From positions 145,353 through 209,352 of the forward strand of contig JACFMQ010000002.1 in assembly GCA_019455325.1 (NCBI GenBank): 64,000 nt of DNA, written 5' to 3'. The stretch's first letter is position 1. Every line of letters begins with the position of its first letter. The notes under the pieces are model-generated. The model was not told where the DNA came from and did no database searches. It was given only the letters and a program-made list of their open reading frames with translations. The stretch comes from Rhodocyclaceae bacterium. Its GTDB lineage: Bacteria; Pseudomonadota; Gammaproteobacteria; Burkholderiales; Rhodocyclaceae. Below are positions 8,412 to 16,631 of the stretch, one piece after another. Position numbers and translations under genes: made by a program.

Positions 8412-8651
8412 ATGAGCAATCAGGAAAAATACAGACAGGTCTTCATCGAATGCTTCGGCGTCGAGGCTGATGCCTTGGGCGACAACTTCACCTACCAGTG
8501 CGTTCCGGCCTGGGATTCGGTCGGCCACATGGGCATGATCGCGGCGCTCGAGGACAGCTTCGGGATCATGATGGAAACCGACGACATCGTGGATTTCTCG
8601 TCCTACACCAAGGGAATGGAACTGCTCGGAAAATACGGCATCACTTTCTGA
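8412..8651 (+). CDS. Acyl carrier protein
   Basis: A 79-residue protein of the phosphopantetheine-binding ACP type. The attachment serine is Ser36 in the motif WDSVGHMGMI, and the acidic helix-II surface follows. It carries an acyl chain as a thioester on 4'-phosphopantetheine in the cytoplasm. It is clearly not the housekeeping AcpP, whose site is DSLD. Its place between a sugar acyltransferase and an AMP-dependent ligase indicates a dedicated carrier for this cluster. The start at 8412 is preferred for length; an in-frame ATG at 8394 overlaps the previous stop and would add six residues. Confidence 0.85.
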   Translation: MSNQEKYRQVFIECFGVEADALGDNFTYQCVPAWDSVGHMGMIAALEDSFGIMMETDDIVDFSSYTKGMELLGKYGITF

Positions 8652-8667
8652 GGCAGGCAGCGCCGGC

Positions 8668-10098
8668 ATGGACTTCATCGCTCGCCTCGAATCATTCGCC
8701 GACCGGACGCTGATCCAGGCGGACGATGCCAGCGTTCATCGCTACGACGGCGTGCTCGAACTGGCCTCGGCGTTCGCACGGGCCGACTGCGCCAGGCGGC
8801 TGGTTTTCTGCCTGGCCGGCAACACGCCGGGCGCACTGGTCGGTTACCTGGCGCTGCTGCGCAGCGGGGCGATTCCGGTCATGCTCAACGCCGGCCTGCC
8901 CAGCGCCCAACTGGAGGCGCTGATTGCCGCCTACCGGCCGGCCTTCCACTGGCTGGACCGGCAGCGCGCCGGAGAATTCGCCGACGCGCGGGAAGCGGCA
9001 TCCTACGCCGACCATGTCCTGCTGGCCGCCGACCCGCAGGCCGATTACCCGGTGCATCCGGATCTCGCCCTGCTGGTCGCCACGTCCGGCAGTACCGGCA
9101 GCCCGATGTTCGTCCGCCAGTCCCGGCGCAACATCGCCGCCAATGCCGCCGCGATTGCCGAATATCTTGCCATCGGCCCCGACGAGCGCCCGATCACCAC
9201 GCTGCCGTTGTCGTACACCTACGGCCTTTCGATCATCCACAGCCATGTCCTGCATGGCTGCCCGATCGCGCTGACCGCGAAGAGCTTTTTCGACCGCGGC
9301 TTCTGGGATTTCTTCCGGGAAACCGCGCCGACCTCCTTCGGCGGCGTCCCCTATCACTACGAAATGCTGCGCAAGCTGCGTTTCTGGCGCATGACGCTGC
9401 CCAGCCTGCGCACGCTGACCCAGGCCGGCGGCCGCATGCCGCCCGAAGTCGCGCAGGAAATGGCCGTCGAAGCGCGCCAGCGGGGCTTGCGCTACTTCAC
9501 GATGTACGGCCAGGCCGAGGCGACGGCGCGCATGTCCTACCTCGAACCGGAAATGAGCGTCGACAAGGCGGGCAGCATCGGACGCCCCATCCCCGGCGGC
9601 AGCTTCAGCCTGGAAGACGCCTCGGGAAAGGTGCTGGACGAACCCGAAGCCAGCGGTCAACTGGTCTATCGTGGCGAAAACGTCACCCTCGGCTACGCGA
9701 CCAGCCACCTCGACCTGGGGCGCGGCGACGACAACCAGGGCTGCCTGCGCACCGGCGATCTCGCCCGCCGGGACGCCGACGGGTATTACTACATCACCGG
9801 ACGCCTGAAACGTTTCCTCAAGCTGTTCGGCCACCGGATCAATCTGCAGGATGTCGAGGACATGCTGCGGACCCGGGGGCATGACGCGGCATGCGGCGGC
9901 CACGACGATCATCTGGTCATTTACCTGAACGACGCCGACAGCGTGCACGCCAACGACCTCAAACGCCAACTCGCCGATACCCTGCGGGCACCGGCCTCCG
10001 CCATTGCGGTCATCGGCGTCGCGGCGCTGCCCCGCAACGATGCCGGCAAGCTGCGCTATGCGGAGCTTGAGAGCCTGCCCGGGAAAACGCTGGCATGA
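8668..10098 (+). CDS. AMP-dependent acyl ligase (adenylate-forming enzyme)
   Basis: This 476-residue ANL-superfamily enzyme activates a carboxylic acid as acyl-AMP and passes it to CoA or a carrier protein. Core motifs are present: the P-loop-like LLVATSGSTGSP near residues 145-156, MYGQAEATARMS, the RTGDLARRDADGYYYITGR hinge region, and the C-terminal lysine in RNDAGKLRYAEL. It is shorter than typical long-chain acyl-CoA synthetases, in keeping with acyl-ACP ligases. The ACP gene ends 16 bases upstream and a LuxE-like gene overlaps its stop. It probably loads the cluster ACP; the acid substrate is unknown. Confidence 0.82.
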   Translation: MDFIARLESFADRTLIQADDASVHRYDGVLELASAFARADCARRLVFCLAGNTPGALVGYLALLRSGAIPVMLNAGLPSAQLEALIAAYRPAFHWLDRQRAGEFADAREAASYADHVLLAADPQADYPVHPDLALLVATSGSTGSPMFVRQSRRNIAANAAAIAEYLAIGPDERPITTLPLSYTYGLSIIHSHVLHGCPIALTAKSFFDRGFWDFFRETAPTSFGGVPYHYEMLRKLRFWRMTLPSLRTLTQAGGRMPPEVAQEMAVEARQRGLRYFTMYGQAEATARMSYLEPEMSVDKAGSIGRPIPGGSFSLEDASGKVLDEPEASGQLVYRGENVTLGYATSHLDLGRGDDNQGCLRTGDLARRDADGYYYITGRLKRFLKLFGHRINLQDVEDMLRTRGHDAACGGHDDHLVIYLNDADSVHANDLKRQLADTLRAPASAIAVIGVAALPRNDAGKLRYAELESLPGKTLA

Positions 10099-11195
10099 CG
10101 GTGGATGATTACCAGGCGGACCTGACGCAGTGCCTGGAAATCCCGCCCTTCTCGCTCCCTGCCGACGAGAAGGCGGCACGCCTCGGCGCCGCCCTCGCCC
10201 GGCTCACGCGCCATCATCGGCAGCACTGCGCGGCCTACGCCCGCCTTCTCGACGTTCTCGGCCACGACGAAGACGCGATCGGCAGCCTCGCCGACATCCC
10301 CTTCCTGCCGGTCAGGCTGTTCAAGGAATACGAACTGGCCAGCGTCGCCCCCGACCAGGTCTTCAAGACGATGACCTCGTCCGGCACCAGCGGCCAGGCG
10401 GTTTCCCGGATCTTTCTCGACCGCGCGACGGCGGCCGGGCAGAGCAAGGTGCTTGCCCGGCTGATGGCGGAACTGATCGGCCGCCAGCGCCTGCCCATGC
10501 TGATCGTGGACGCCCCCGGCGTGCTGAAGGACCGCCAGAGCTTTTCGGCGCGCGGCGCAGCCATCCTCGGTTTCTCGCTGTTCGGCCGCGACCTCACCTA
10601 CGCGCTGGACGACGACCTGCAGCCGAATCTGCCGGTGATCGAGACTTTCCTCGCCCGGCACGCGGGTTCGCCCATCCTGGTCTTCGGCTTCACCTTCCTC
10701 GTCTGGCAGCATCTCTATCTCGGCCTGCGCGCCAGCGGCCACCGGCTGGCGCTGGAAAACGCCCTGCTCCTCCACGGCGGCGGCTGGAAGAAACTGCAGG
10801 ATCAGGCGGTCGGAAATGCCGAATTCAAGGCCGCGCTCAAGGAGCAGACCGGCATCGACCGCGTCGTCAATTACTACGGCATGGTCGAGCAGACCGGCTC
10901 GATCTACCTCGAATGCCCGGCCGGGCATCTGCATGCCTCGCTCTTTTCCGACATCCTGATCCGCAGCCCGGCAGACTTCTCGGTCCTGCCGGCGGGGCAG
11001 ACCGGACTGATCGAAACCCTCTCCGTCCTTCCCTTCAGCTATCCCGGACACGCCTTGCTGACCGAGGATCTGGGCACGCTGCTCGGCGAGGACGATTGCC
11101 CCTGCGGCTGGTCGGGAAAGCACTTTACCGTTTCCGGCCGCGCCCCGAGCGCCGAACTGCGGGGCTGCAGCGATGTCCGGGCCAGCCATGAGTGA
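10095..11195 (+). CDS. LuxE-like acyl-protein synthetase
   Basis: This 366-residue protein resembles LuxE, the fatty-acid-activating component of the fatty acid reductase complex. It shares the adenylation-type glycine and serine-rich motif KTMTSSGTSGQAVS at about 95-108, and the C-terminal GEDDCPCGWSGKHFTVSGR region. LuxE activates an acid and transfers the acyl group to LuxC, which reduces it to an aldehyde. A LuxC-like gene overlaps its 3' end, so the pair is likely to act together. There are no luciferase genes (luxA/luxB) in the window, so light production is not implied. ATG at 10095 overlaps the stop of the ligase by four bases. Confidence 0.82.
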   Translation: MTVDDYQADLTQCLEIPPFSLPADEKAARLGAALARLTRHHRQHCAAYARLLDVLGHDEDAIGSLADIPFLPVRLFKEYELASVAPDQVFKTMTSSGTSGQAVSRIFLDRATAAGQSKVLARLMAELIGRQRLPMLIVDAPGVLKDRQSFSARGAAILGFSLFGRDLTYALDDDLQPNLPVIETFLARHAGSPILVFGFTFLVWQHLYLGLRASGHRLALENALLLHGGGWKKLQDQAVGNAEFKAALKEQTGIDRVVNYYGMVEQTGSIYLECPAGHLHASLFSDILIRSPADFSVLPAGQTGLIETLSVLPFSYPGHALLTEDLGTLLGEDDCPCGWSGKHFTVSGRAPSAELRGCSDVRASHE

Positions 11196-12405
11196 ACGCC
11201 GGCTCTCCGTCGATCTCCCGCTGGCCTACCATGCCGGCGCGGCCATCGAAGGCATGGAGCGCCGCCCGCTGCCACCCTATGCGCCGGAAACGCTGGCGTT
11301 CCTGGCCGACCTGTCACGCCTGCTTCTTGCCGACAGCGCCTGCCGGACCTTCCCGGACATCGCCGCCTTCGGCTACTGGTGCCGCCCGGCCAACCTCGAC
11401 CGCCTGGCGCAGGCGTTCGCCGGCCCCCGCCAGCGCATCGGCCGCGGACTGGCGCTGCACATCGCGCCGGCCAACGTTCCGGTCAACTTCGCATTCACCC
11501 TCGCCTTCGGCATGCTGGCCGGCAACGCCAACATCGTGCGCGTGCCGGAACAGCCGAAGGAACAGACGCTGATCCTCTGCGCCGCGCTGCGCCAGTTGTT
11601 CGCGACGCCGGCGCACGCCCGCATCGCCGCGATGAACCGCGTCGTCGGCTATCCGCGCGACGACGCGATCACCGCCGCCCTCTCGGCCTGCTGCAATGCC
11701 CGCGTGCTGTGGGGCGGCGACCGCACCATCGCCCACCTGCGGCAATTGCCGATGCCGGCGCGCTGCGTCGAGATCGCTTTCGCCGATCGCTACTCGTTGT
11801 GCATGCTCGATGCGGCAAGCGTCGCGGCGAGCGACGCAGCGGTACTGGACAGGCTGGCCGAGGATTTCTACAACGACGCCTACCTGCTCGACCAGAACGC
11901 CTGTTCCTCGCCGCACCTGGTGATCTGGCTCGGCGACGAGGCATCCGCCGCGCAAGCCCAGGAACGCTTCTGGCCGGCCCTGGCCGGCGTCGTCCGGCGG
12001 AAATACCCCCTCGGCGCGGTGCAGGCGGTGGACAAGCTGAGCGACCTGTGCCGGATCGCCCTCGAACTGCCCGCCGCCGTCGGCAGCACGCGGCACGGCA
12101 ACGACATCTACCGAATCCGGCTGGCCGCGCTGGCCCCGGCCGTCGAAAAGCAACGTGGCCGTCACGGCCTGTTTCTGGAATACGTCAGCCCCACCCCGGA
12201 CTGTCTCGAAACCATCGTCGACGAGAAATACCAGACCCTGAGCTGTTTCGGCGTCGACCGCGAAAATCTCGCGCAAATGATCGTCGACCGTGGCCTGCTC
12301 GGCATCGACCGCATCGTTCCCGTCGGCCGCGCACTCGACATCGGCCCCGTCTGGGACGGCTACGATATCGTCGCCACGCTGTCGCGCATCGTCGCCACCC
12401 AATGA
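11188..12405 (+). CDS. LuxC-like acyl-CoA/acyl-protein reductase
   Basis: This 405-residue protein belongs to the LuxC branch of the aldehyde dehydrogenase fold. It has the nucleotide-binding stretch HIAPANVPVNFAFTLAFGML and the acyl-accepting cysteine Cys239 in DQNACSSP. Family members reduce an enzyme-bound acyl thioester to the aldehyde with NADPH. With the LuxE-like protein it would turn a cluster-specific acyl group into an aldehyde. The start at 11188 overlaps the stop of the luxE-like gene by eight bases; ATG at 11173 is an alternative. The following ATG overlaps its own stop, so translation is coupled through the series. Confidence 0.83.
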   Translation: MSERRLSVDLPLAYHAGAAIEGMERRPLPPYAPETLAFLADLSRLLLADSACRTFPDIAAFGYWCRPANLDRLAQAFAGPRQRIGRGLALHIAPANVPVNFAFTLAFGMLAGNANIVRVPEQPKEQTLILCAALRQLFATPAHARIAAMNRVVGYPRDDAITAALSACCNARVLWGGDRTIAHLRQLPMPARCVEIAFADRYSLCMLDAASVAASDAAVLDRLAEDFYNDAYLLDQNACSSPHLVIWLGDEASAAQAQERFWPALAGVVRRKYPLGAVQAVDKLSDLCRIALELPAAVGSTRHGNDIYRIRLAALAPAVEKQRGRHGLFLEYVSPTPDCLETIVDEKYQTLSCFGVDRENLAQMIVDRGLLGIDRIVPVGRALDIGPVWDGYDIVATLSRIVATQ

Positions 12406-12422
12406 CTCCCCAGGAAACGGAC

Positions 12423-12893
12423 ATGGAAGCCTTCAGCCTGAATTGCGTCGAACTGCTGGAATACCAGCCCAACCGCTACCCCTTCCTGATGATCGATCAC
12501 GTCGAGGCGGTCATTCCCGGCGTCAGCGCCCGCGGCTACAAGAATCTGAGCATGAACGAATGGTATTTCCCGGTGCACTTCCCGGGGGCGCCGAACATGC
12601 CCGGCGCCCTGCAACTGGAAGCCATGGCCCAGATGCTGACCGTCGCGATCACCACCCTGCCCGGCAACAAGGGCAAGGTCACGCACGCGCTGCAGCACCT
12701 GGTTCGTTTCCGGAAGGAAGTCCTGCCGGGACAGCAACTGGTCATCGAAGCCCGCGTGCTGTCCTGGAAGCGCGGCATCGCCAAGGGCACTGCCACCGGC
12801 TACACCAACGGCGAAATTGCCTGCGAGGCAGAAATGATGATCACCATTCCGGAAATCCTCGAACGATATCTGCCGAAAAAACCGCAAGCCTGA
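12423..12893 (+). CDS. FabZ-like hydroxyacyl-ACP dehydratase
   Basis: This 156-residue hot-dog-fold protein has the FabZ signature HFPGAPNMPGALQLEAMAQ, with catalytic His52 and Glu66. Housekeeping FabZ dehydrates 3-hydroxyacyl-ACP; here the enzyme would act on the acyl chain carried by the cluster ACP. ATG at 12423 is chosen because AGGAAA lies seven bases upstream. An in-frame ATG at 12402 overlaps the luxC-like stop and would add seven residues. Housekeeping fabZ usually sits with lpxD/lpxA, which are absent here, so this is probably a dedicated paralog. Confidence 0.85.
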   Translation: MEAFSLNCVELLEYQPNRYPFLMIDHVEAVIPGVSARGYKNLSMNEWYFPVHFPGAPNMPGALQLEAMAQMLTVAITTLPGNKGKVTHALQHLVRFRKEVLPGQQLVIEARVLSWKRGIAKGTATGYTNGEIACEAEMMITIPEILERYLPKKPQA

Positions 12894-12895
12894 CG

Positions 12896-14500
12896 ATGGC
12901 CAGACCGGAGCCTGTAGACATCCTCATCGTCGGGGCCGGCGCCACCGGCGCCGCCGTCGCCTGGCGCCTCGGCCAGGCCGGACTGGACGTGCTCTGCCTG
13001 GAGCAGGGCGACCACATGGACCCGGCGCACTATCCGAGCACCCGGCCGGACTGGGAACTCGCCCGGCTGCAGGACTTCCACGTCAGCCCGAACATTCGCC
13101 GCCGGGAAGCCGATTACCCGGTCAACGACAGCGATTCGCCGATTGCGGTGGCCAATTTCAATGCCGTAGGCGGTAGCACCATCCTTTTTTCCGGCCACTT
13201 CCCGCGCTTTCACCCCTCGGATTTCCGGGTCCGCAGTCTGGACGGCGTAGCCGACGACTGGCCCATCGATTACGGGCAACTGGCCCCCTATTTTTCCCTC
13301 AACGATCGCATGATGGGCGTTTCCGGCCTCGGCGGCGATCCTGCCTACCCGCCGATCGACGGCCTGATGCCGCCGGTTCCGATGGGCCGGCTCGGCGAAT
13401 GCCTGGGGCGCGGCTTCAACCGGCTCGGCTGGCACTGGTGGCCGGCCTACGCGGCCATCGCCACGCGCCCGTATCGCGGCCGCCCGCCCTGCATCAACCT
13501 GGGCCCGTGCAATACCGGCTGCGCCCAAGGCGCCAAGGCCAGCACCGACATCAGCTACTGGCCGGAAGCCAGACGGCTCGGCGTGCGCCTGCAGACCCGC
13601 GCCCGGGTCAGCCGCATCACGCTGGACGCGCAGGGGAAAGCCAGCGGCGTTCTCTACTTCGACGGTGAGGGCAATGAATGGCACCAGCCGGCCCGGCTCG
13701 TCATCCTTGCCTGCAATGGGGTCGGCACGCCCCGCCTGCTGCTGAATTCCGCCTGCCCGGCCTTTCCCGACGGGCTGGCCAATCGCTCGGGCCTGGTCGG
13801 ACGAAACCTGATGCTGCACCCGCTGGGTTATGTCGAAGGGCTCTTCGAGGAAGCGCTGGACAGCCAGCTCGGCCCGCAGGGGTGTTCGATCTACAGCCAC
13901 CAGTTTTACGAAACAGACGCCGCCCGGGGGTTCGTCCGCGGTTACACCATGCAGGTCCTGCGCGGCCCGGGGCTGCTCGAAACCGCCTCGACCGGCTTCC
14001 TGCGCCGCGAGATTCCGCCCGGGCCGGGCTTTTACGCCGCACTGCGCGAACGTTTCGGCCACCTGGCGGGCATCGGCATCATCGTCGAGGACCTGCCGGA
14101 TGCCGACAACCGCGTCACGCTAGACGACGAACTGACCGACAGCCATGGCATCCCGGCGCCCAGAATTCACTACCGGCTGGGTGAGAACAGCCGACGCATG
14201 CTCGCGCATGGCCTCGAACGCGGCAAGGAAGTCATGCTCGCGGCCGGCGCCCGCCGCACGGCGACCTTCGGCCCGGTGCGCCATACCGGCTGGCACCTGA
14301 TGGGCACCGCGCGCATGGGCACCGATCCGGCCAGCGCCGTGGTCGATGCCCAGGGACGTTGCCACGACGTCGACAATCTCTATGTCGTCGACAGCAGCGT
14401 CTTCGTCACCTCCGGCGGCGTCAACCCGGCATCGACGATGCAGGCCATCGCGCTCCACATCGCCGACGGCATTATCGCCAGAAGAAGCACCGCCTCATGA
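12896..14500 (+). CDS. GMC-family FAD oxidoreductase
   Basis: This 534-residue flavoprotein has an N-terminal FAD-binding motif VGAGATGAAVAWRLGQAGLDV and a conserved GMC C-terminus. The C-terminus carries HLMGTARMGTDPASAVVD and the NLYVVDSSVFVTSGGVNPA flavin-contact region. A cysteine-containing segment around CINLGPCNTGCAQGA resembles the gluconate dehydrogenase branch. Such enzymes oxidise alcohols or sugars at a primary or secondary hydroxyl. The next gene encodes a small protein that looks like the gamma partner of this branch. No signal peptide is visible, so action in the cytoplasm is likely. ATG starts two bases after the previous stop. Substrate unknown; oxidation of a hydroxyacyl or sugar hydroxyl is inferred from context. 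Confidence 0.83.
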   Translation: MARPEPVDILIVGAGATGAAVAWRLGQAGLDVLCLEQGDHMDPAHYPSTRPDWELARLQDFHVSPNIRRREADYPVNDSDSPIAVANFNAVGGSTILFSGHFPRFHPSDFRVRSLDGVADDWPIDYGQLAPYFSLNDRMMGVSGLGGDPAYPPIDGLMPPVPMGRLGECLGRGFNRLGWHWWPAYAAIATRPYRGRPPCINLGPCNTGCAQGAKASTDISYWPEARRLGVRLQTRARVSRITLDAQGKASGVLYFDGEGNEWHQPARLVILACNGVGTPRLLLNSACPAFPDGLANRSGLVGRNLMLHPLGYVEGLFEEALDSQLGPQGCSIYSHQFYETDAARGFVRGYTMQVLRGPGLLETASTGFLRREIPPGPGFYAALRERFGHLAGIGIIVEDLPDADNRVTLDDELTDSHGIPAPRIHYRLGENSRRMLAHGLERGKEVMLAAGARRTATFGPVRHTGWHLMGTARMGTDPASAVVDAQGRCHDVDNLYVVDSSVFVTSGGVNPASTMQAIALHIADGIIARRSTAS

Positions 14501-15003
14501 CCCCCAGCCCGCAAGCCTGCGACCGGACACTCGCCGTCCTCCTCGGCGATCTGCTGCCGCCCGGCGACGGCATGCCCGCCCTCGATGCCGGCCAGCTCGC
14601 CGCCTTCGCGCAGCAGCACGGCCGCGCATCCCTGCTGGCCACGATGCGGGAAATCCTGGCCAAGGAATGCGCAGATACGCCCTTCCCCGATCTCGACGCC
14701 GCGGTGCGCGAAACGGTGCTGGCCAGGATCCGCCGCAAGCACCTGAAGGCCTTCGCCGAGGTCTTCCTGCTCGCCATCCAGTGCTACCATCTTGATCCGG
14801 CCATACGGCAGGCATTTGGCGACGATCCTGCGGCGCCATTCCCGAATGGCCGGAATGTGCCCGGCGGCAATCTGGAACTGCTGGAAATCGTGTTCGAGCG
14901 CGGCCCCATTTTCCGCGAAATCCCGGCATCGCTTGCCGCGCCGGCATCCGGAAATGGCCTGCCGGAAACCACCGGCCAGCATCGCAAGAGCAACAATTTC
15001 TAA
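14497..15003 (+). CDS. Small protein, possible gluconate-dehydrogenase subunit-3-like partner
   Basis: This 168-residue protein overlaps the GMC oxidoreductase stop by four bases. Its N-terminal stretch LAVLLGDLLPPGDGMPALDAG resembles the start of gluconate 2-dehydrogenase gamma subunits, which stabilise GMC subunits. The twin-arginine signal usual for that family is missing, consistent with a cytoplasmic version. The middle is helical and charged and the C-terminus is rich in Pro and Gly. The assignment rests on faint similarity and strict adjacency. Confidence 0.5.
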   Translation: MTPSPQACDRTLAVLLGDLLPPGDGMPALDAGQLAAFAQQHGRASLLATMREILAKECADTPFPDLDAAVRETVLARIRRKHLKAFAEVFLLAIQCYHLDPAIRQAFGDDPAAPFPNGRNVPGGNLELLEIVFERGPIFREIPASLAAPASGNGLPETTGQHRKSNNF

Positions 15004-15022
15004 AATTCACCAAACTCGCCAC

Positions 15023-15766
15023 ATGCTGCTGAAAGACAAACTCGCCATCATTACCGGCTGCAACCGAGGCATCGGACTGGCCACCCTGAACACTTTCGTC
15101 GCCCAGGGCGCCAGCGTGATCGCCTGCATCCGCACCGAAAACCCGGTCTTTGCGCAGCACTGCCAGGCGCTCGCGGCAACGCATGGCGTCGCCATCGAAA
15201 TCCTGCCGTTCGACCTGACCTCGGCCGACGCCACCAAGGAAGCCATCGGGCGTATCGTCGGCATGCGGCGCAAGATCGACATTCTGGTCAACAACGCCGG
15301 CGCAGCCAGCGGCTCGCTGTTCCAGATGACGACCCAGCGCGATCTGCGGCAAATCTTCGAAATCAACTTCTTTGCCCAACTGCAATTCACGCAGTCGATC
15401 TCACGCCTGATGACACGCCAGCGCTCAGGCAGCATCATCAACCTGGCCTCGGTCGCCGGCCTGATCGGCGAACCGGGCATGACCGCCTATGGCGCAAGCA
15501 AGGCGGCGCTGATTCAGGCCACCCGCACCTTGGCCAGCGAACTGGGCGCCGCGTGCATCCGGGTCAATGCCATCGCGCCCAGCATCACGCATACCGACAT
15601 GTACGACCAGATGGACCCGGCCGCCCGCGAACGGCTGATCGCGGCCTCGGCGCTGAAGCGTGCGGCCGAACCGGAAGAGATTGCCAACGTCGCGCTGTTC
15701 CTGGCCAGCGATCTTTCCAGCTACATTACCGGGCAGGTCATCCGTGCCGACGGCGGCATTCTTTAG
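15023..15766 (+). CDS. Short-chain dehydrogenase/reductase (FabG-like)
   Basis: This 247-residue classical SDR has the cofactor motif TGCNRGIG at residues 11-18, NNAG at 90-93, and the catalytic set Asn115, Ser143, Tyr156 and Lys160 (YGASK). The C-terminus ends in the usual ITGQVIRADGG. It would interconvert a ketone and an alcohol with NAD(P)H. With the FabZ-like enzyme and ACP nearby, a 3-oxoacyl-ACP reductase role is reasonable, but a sugar or ketol reductase is equally possible. It begins 19 bases after the previous stop, in a short spacer that lacks a clear promoter. Confidence 0.86.
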   Translation: MLLKDKLAIITGCNRGIGLATLNTFVAQGASVIACIRTENPVFAQHCQALAATHGVAIEILPFDLTSADATKEAIGRIVGMRRKIDILVNNAGAASGSLFQMTTQRDLRQIFEINFFAQLQFTQSISRLMTRQRSGSIINLASVAGLIGEPGMTAYGASKAALIQATRTLASELGAACIRVNAIAPSITHTDMYDQMDPAARERLIAASALKRAAEPEEIANVALFLASDLSSYITGQVIRADGGIL

Positions 15767-15779
15767 GAGAAACTCCGCG

Positions 15780-16610
15780 ATGAACTTCGACGAACTGGCG
15801 GAGATGGCGCGTTTCATGCGGCACAAGATCCTCCACATCAGTCATGCGTGCAATCTGAGTTCCCACCTCGGCGGCGGCCTGTCGATGGTCGACATCACCG
15901 CCACCCTCTACGGCAGCGTGCTCCGCTTCGACCGCAACGATCCCTTGTGGCCGGAACGCGACCGCTTCATCCTGAGCAAGGGACATGGCGTCCTCGGCTA
16001 CTACAGCGCCCTGCTCGCCGCGGGAATCATCTCGGAGGAAACCTTCGCCTCCTTCCAGACCAACGGCAGCGACCTGATTGCCCATCCGGTGATGAACCCC
16101 GCGCTCGGCATCGAATCGTCGAACGGCAGCCTGGGACACGGTCTCTCGCTGGCGATCGGCATGGCGCTCGCGGCCAGGAAGAAGGGGCAGGCGCACAAGA
16201 CCTACGTCCTGCTCGGCGACGGCGAATGCAACGAAGGCGCCATCTGGGAAGGCGTGATGCTCGCCGCCCAGCTCAAGCTCGACAATCTGGTGGCGATCGT
16301 CGACTACAACGGTCTGCAAAGCGATGGCGAGAGCCGTCAGATCATCGATCTCGGCGACCTGGCCGAGAAGTTCGCCGACTTCGGCTGGAATGCCGCCAAT
16401 GTCGACGGTCACGACATTCCGGCGCTGCACGCCGCATTGACCGCGCCGTCCCCGAACCAGCCGCGCGCAGTGATCGCCCTCACGATCAAGGGCAAGGGTG
16501 TCTCCTTCATGGAAAACAACAACGAATGGCACCATAACCGACTGACGCAAGCCAGCTACGAAAGCGCCGTCGAAGAACTGGCAGCGCGGCATCCGCACCC
16601 TCAAAACTGA
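15780..16610 (+). CDS. Transketolase-like protein, N-terminal (TPP-binding) half
   Basis: This 276-residue protein corresponds to the TPP/pyrophosphate domain of transketolase. It carries the TPP motif from GDGECNEG at 146 to VDYN at 177 and the histidine-bearing SKGHG at 67-71. Split transketolases work as heterotetramers with the partner half, encoded 21 bases downstream. They move a two-carbon ketol unit between a ketose and an aldehyde. A GGAGAAAC ribosome site precedes the ATG. Housekeeping transketolase in this group is a single polypeptide, so this is a specialised enzyme for the cluster. The aldehyde acceptor might be the LuxC product; that is inference. Confidence 0.87.
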   Translation: MNFDELAEMARFMRHKILHISHACNLSSHLGGGLSMVDITATLYGSVLRFDRNDPLWPERDRFILSKGHGVLGYYSALLAAGIISEETFASFQTNGSDLIAHPVMNPALGIESSNGSLGHGLSLAIGMALAARKKGQAHKTYVLLGDGECNEGAIWEGVMLAAQLKLDNLVAIVDYNGLQSDGESRQIIDLGDLAEKFADFGWNAANVDGHDIPALHAALTAPSPNQPRAVIALTIKGKGVSFMENNNEWHHNRLTQASYESAVEELAARHPHPQN

Positions 16611-16631
16611 AATCACGCCGAAAGATCGTCC

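Noticed and set aside
10095-12405. Bioluminescence operon
   Set aside because: LuxE- and LuxC-like genes are present but luxA, luxB and luxD are absent, and ACP, FabZ-like and sugar genes surround them.
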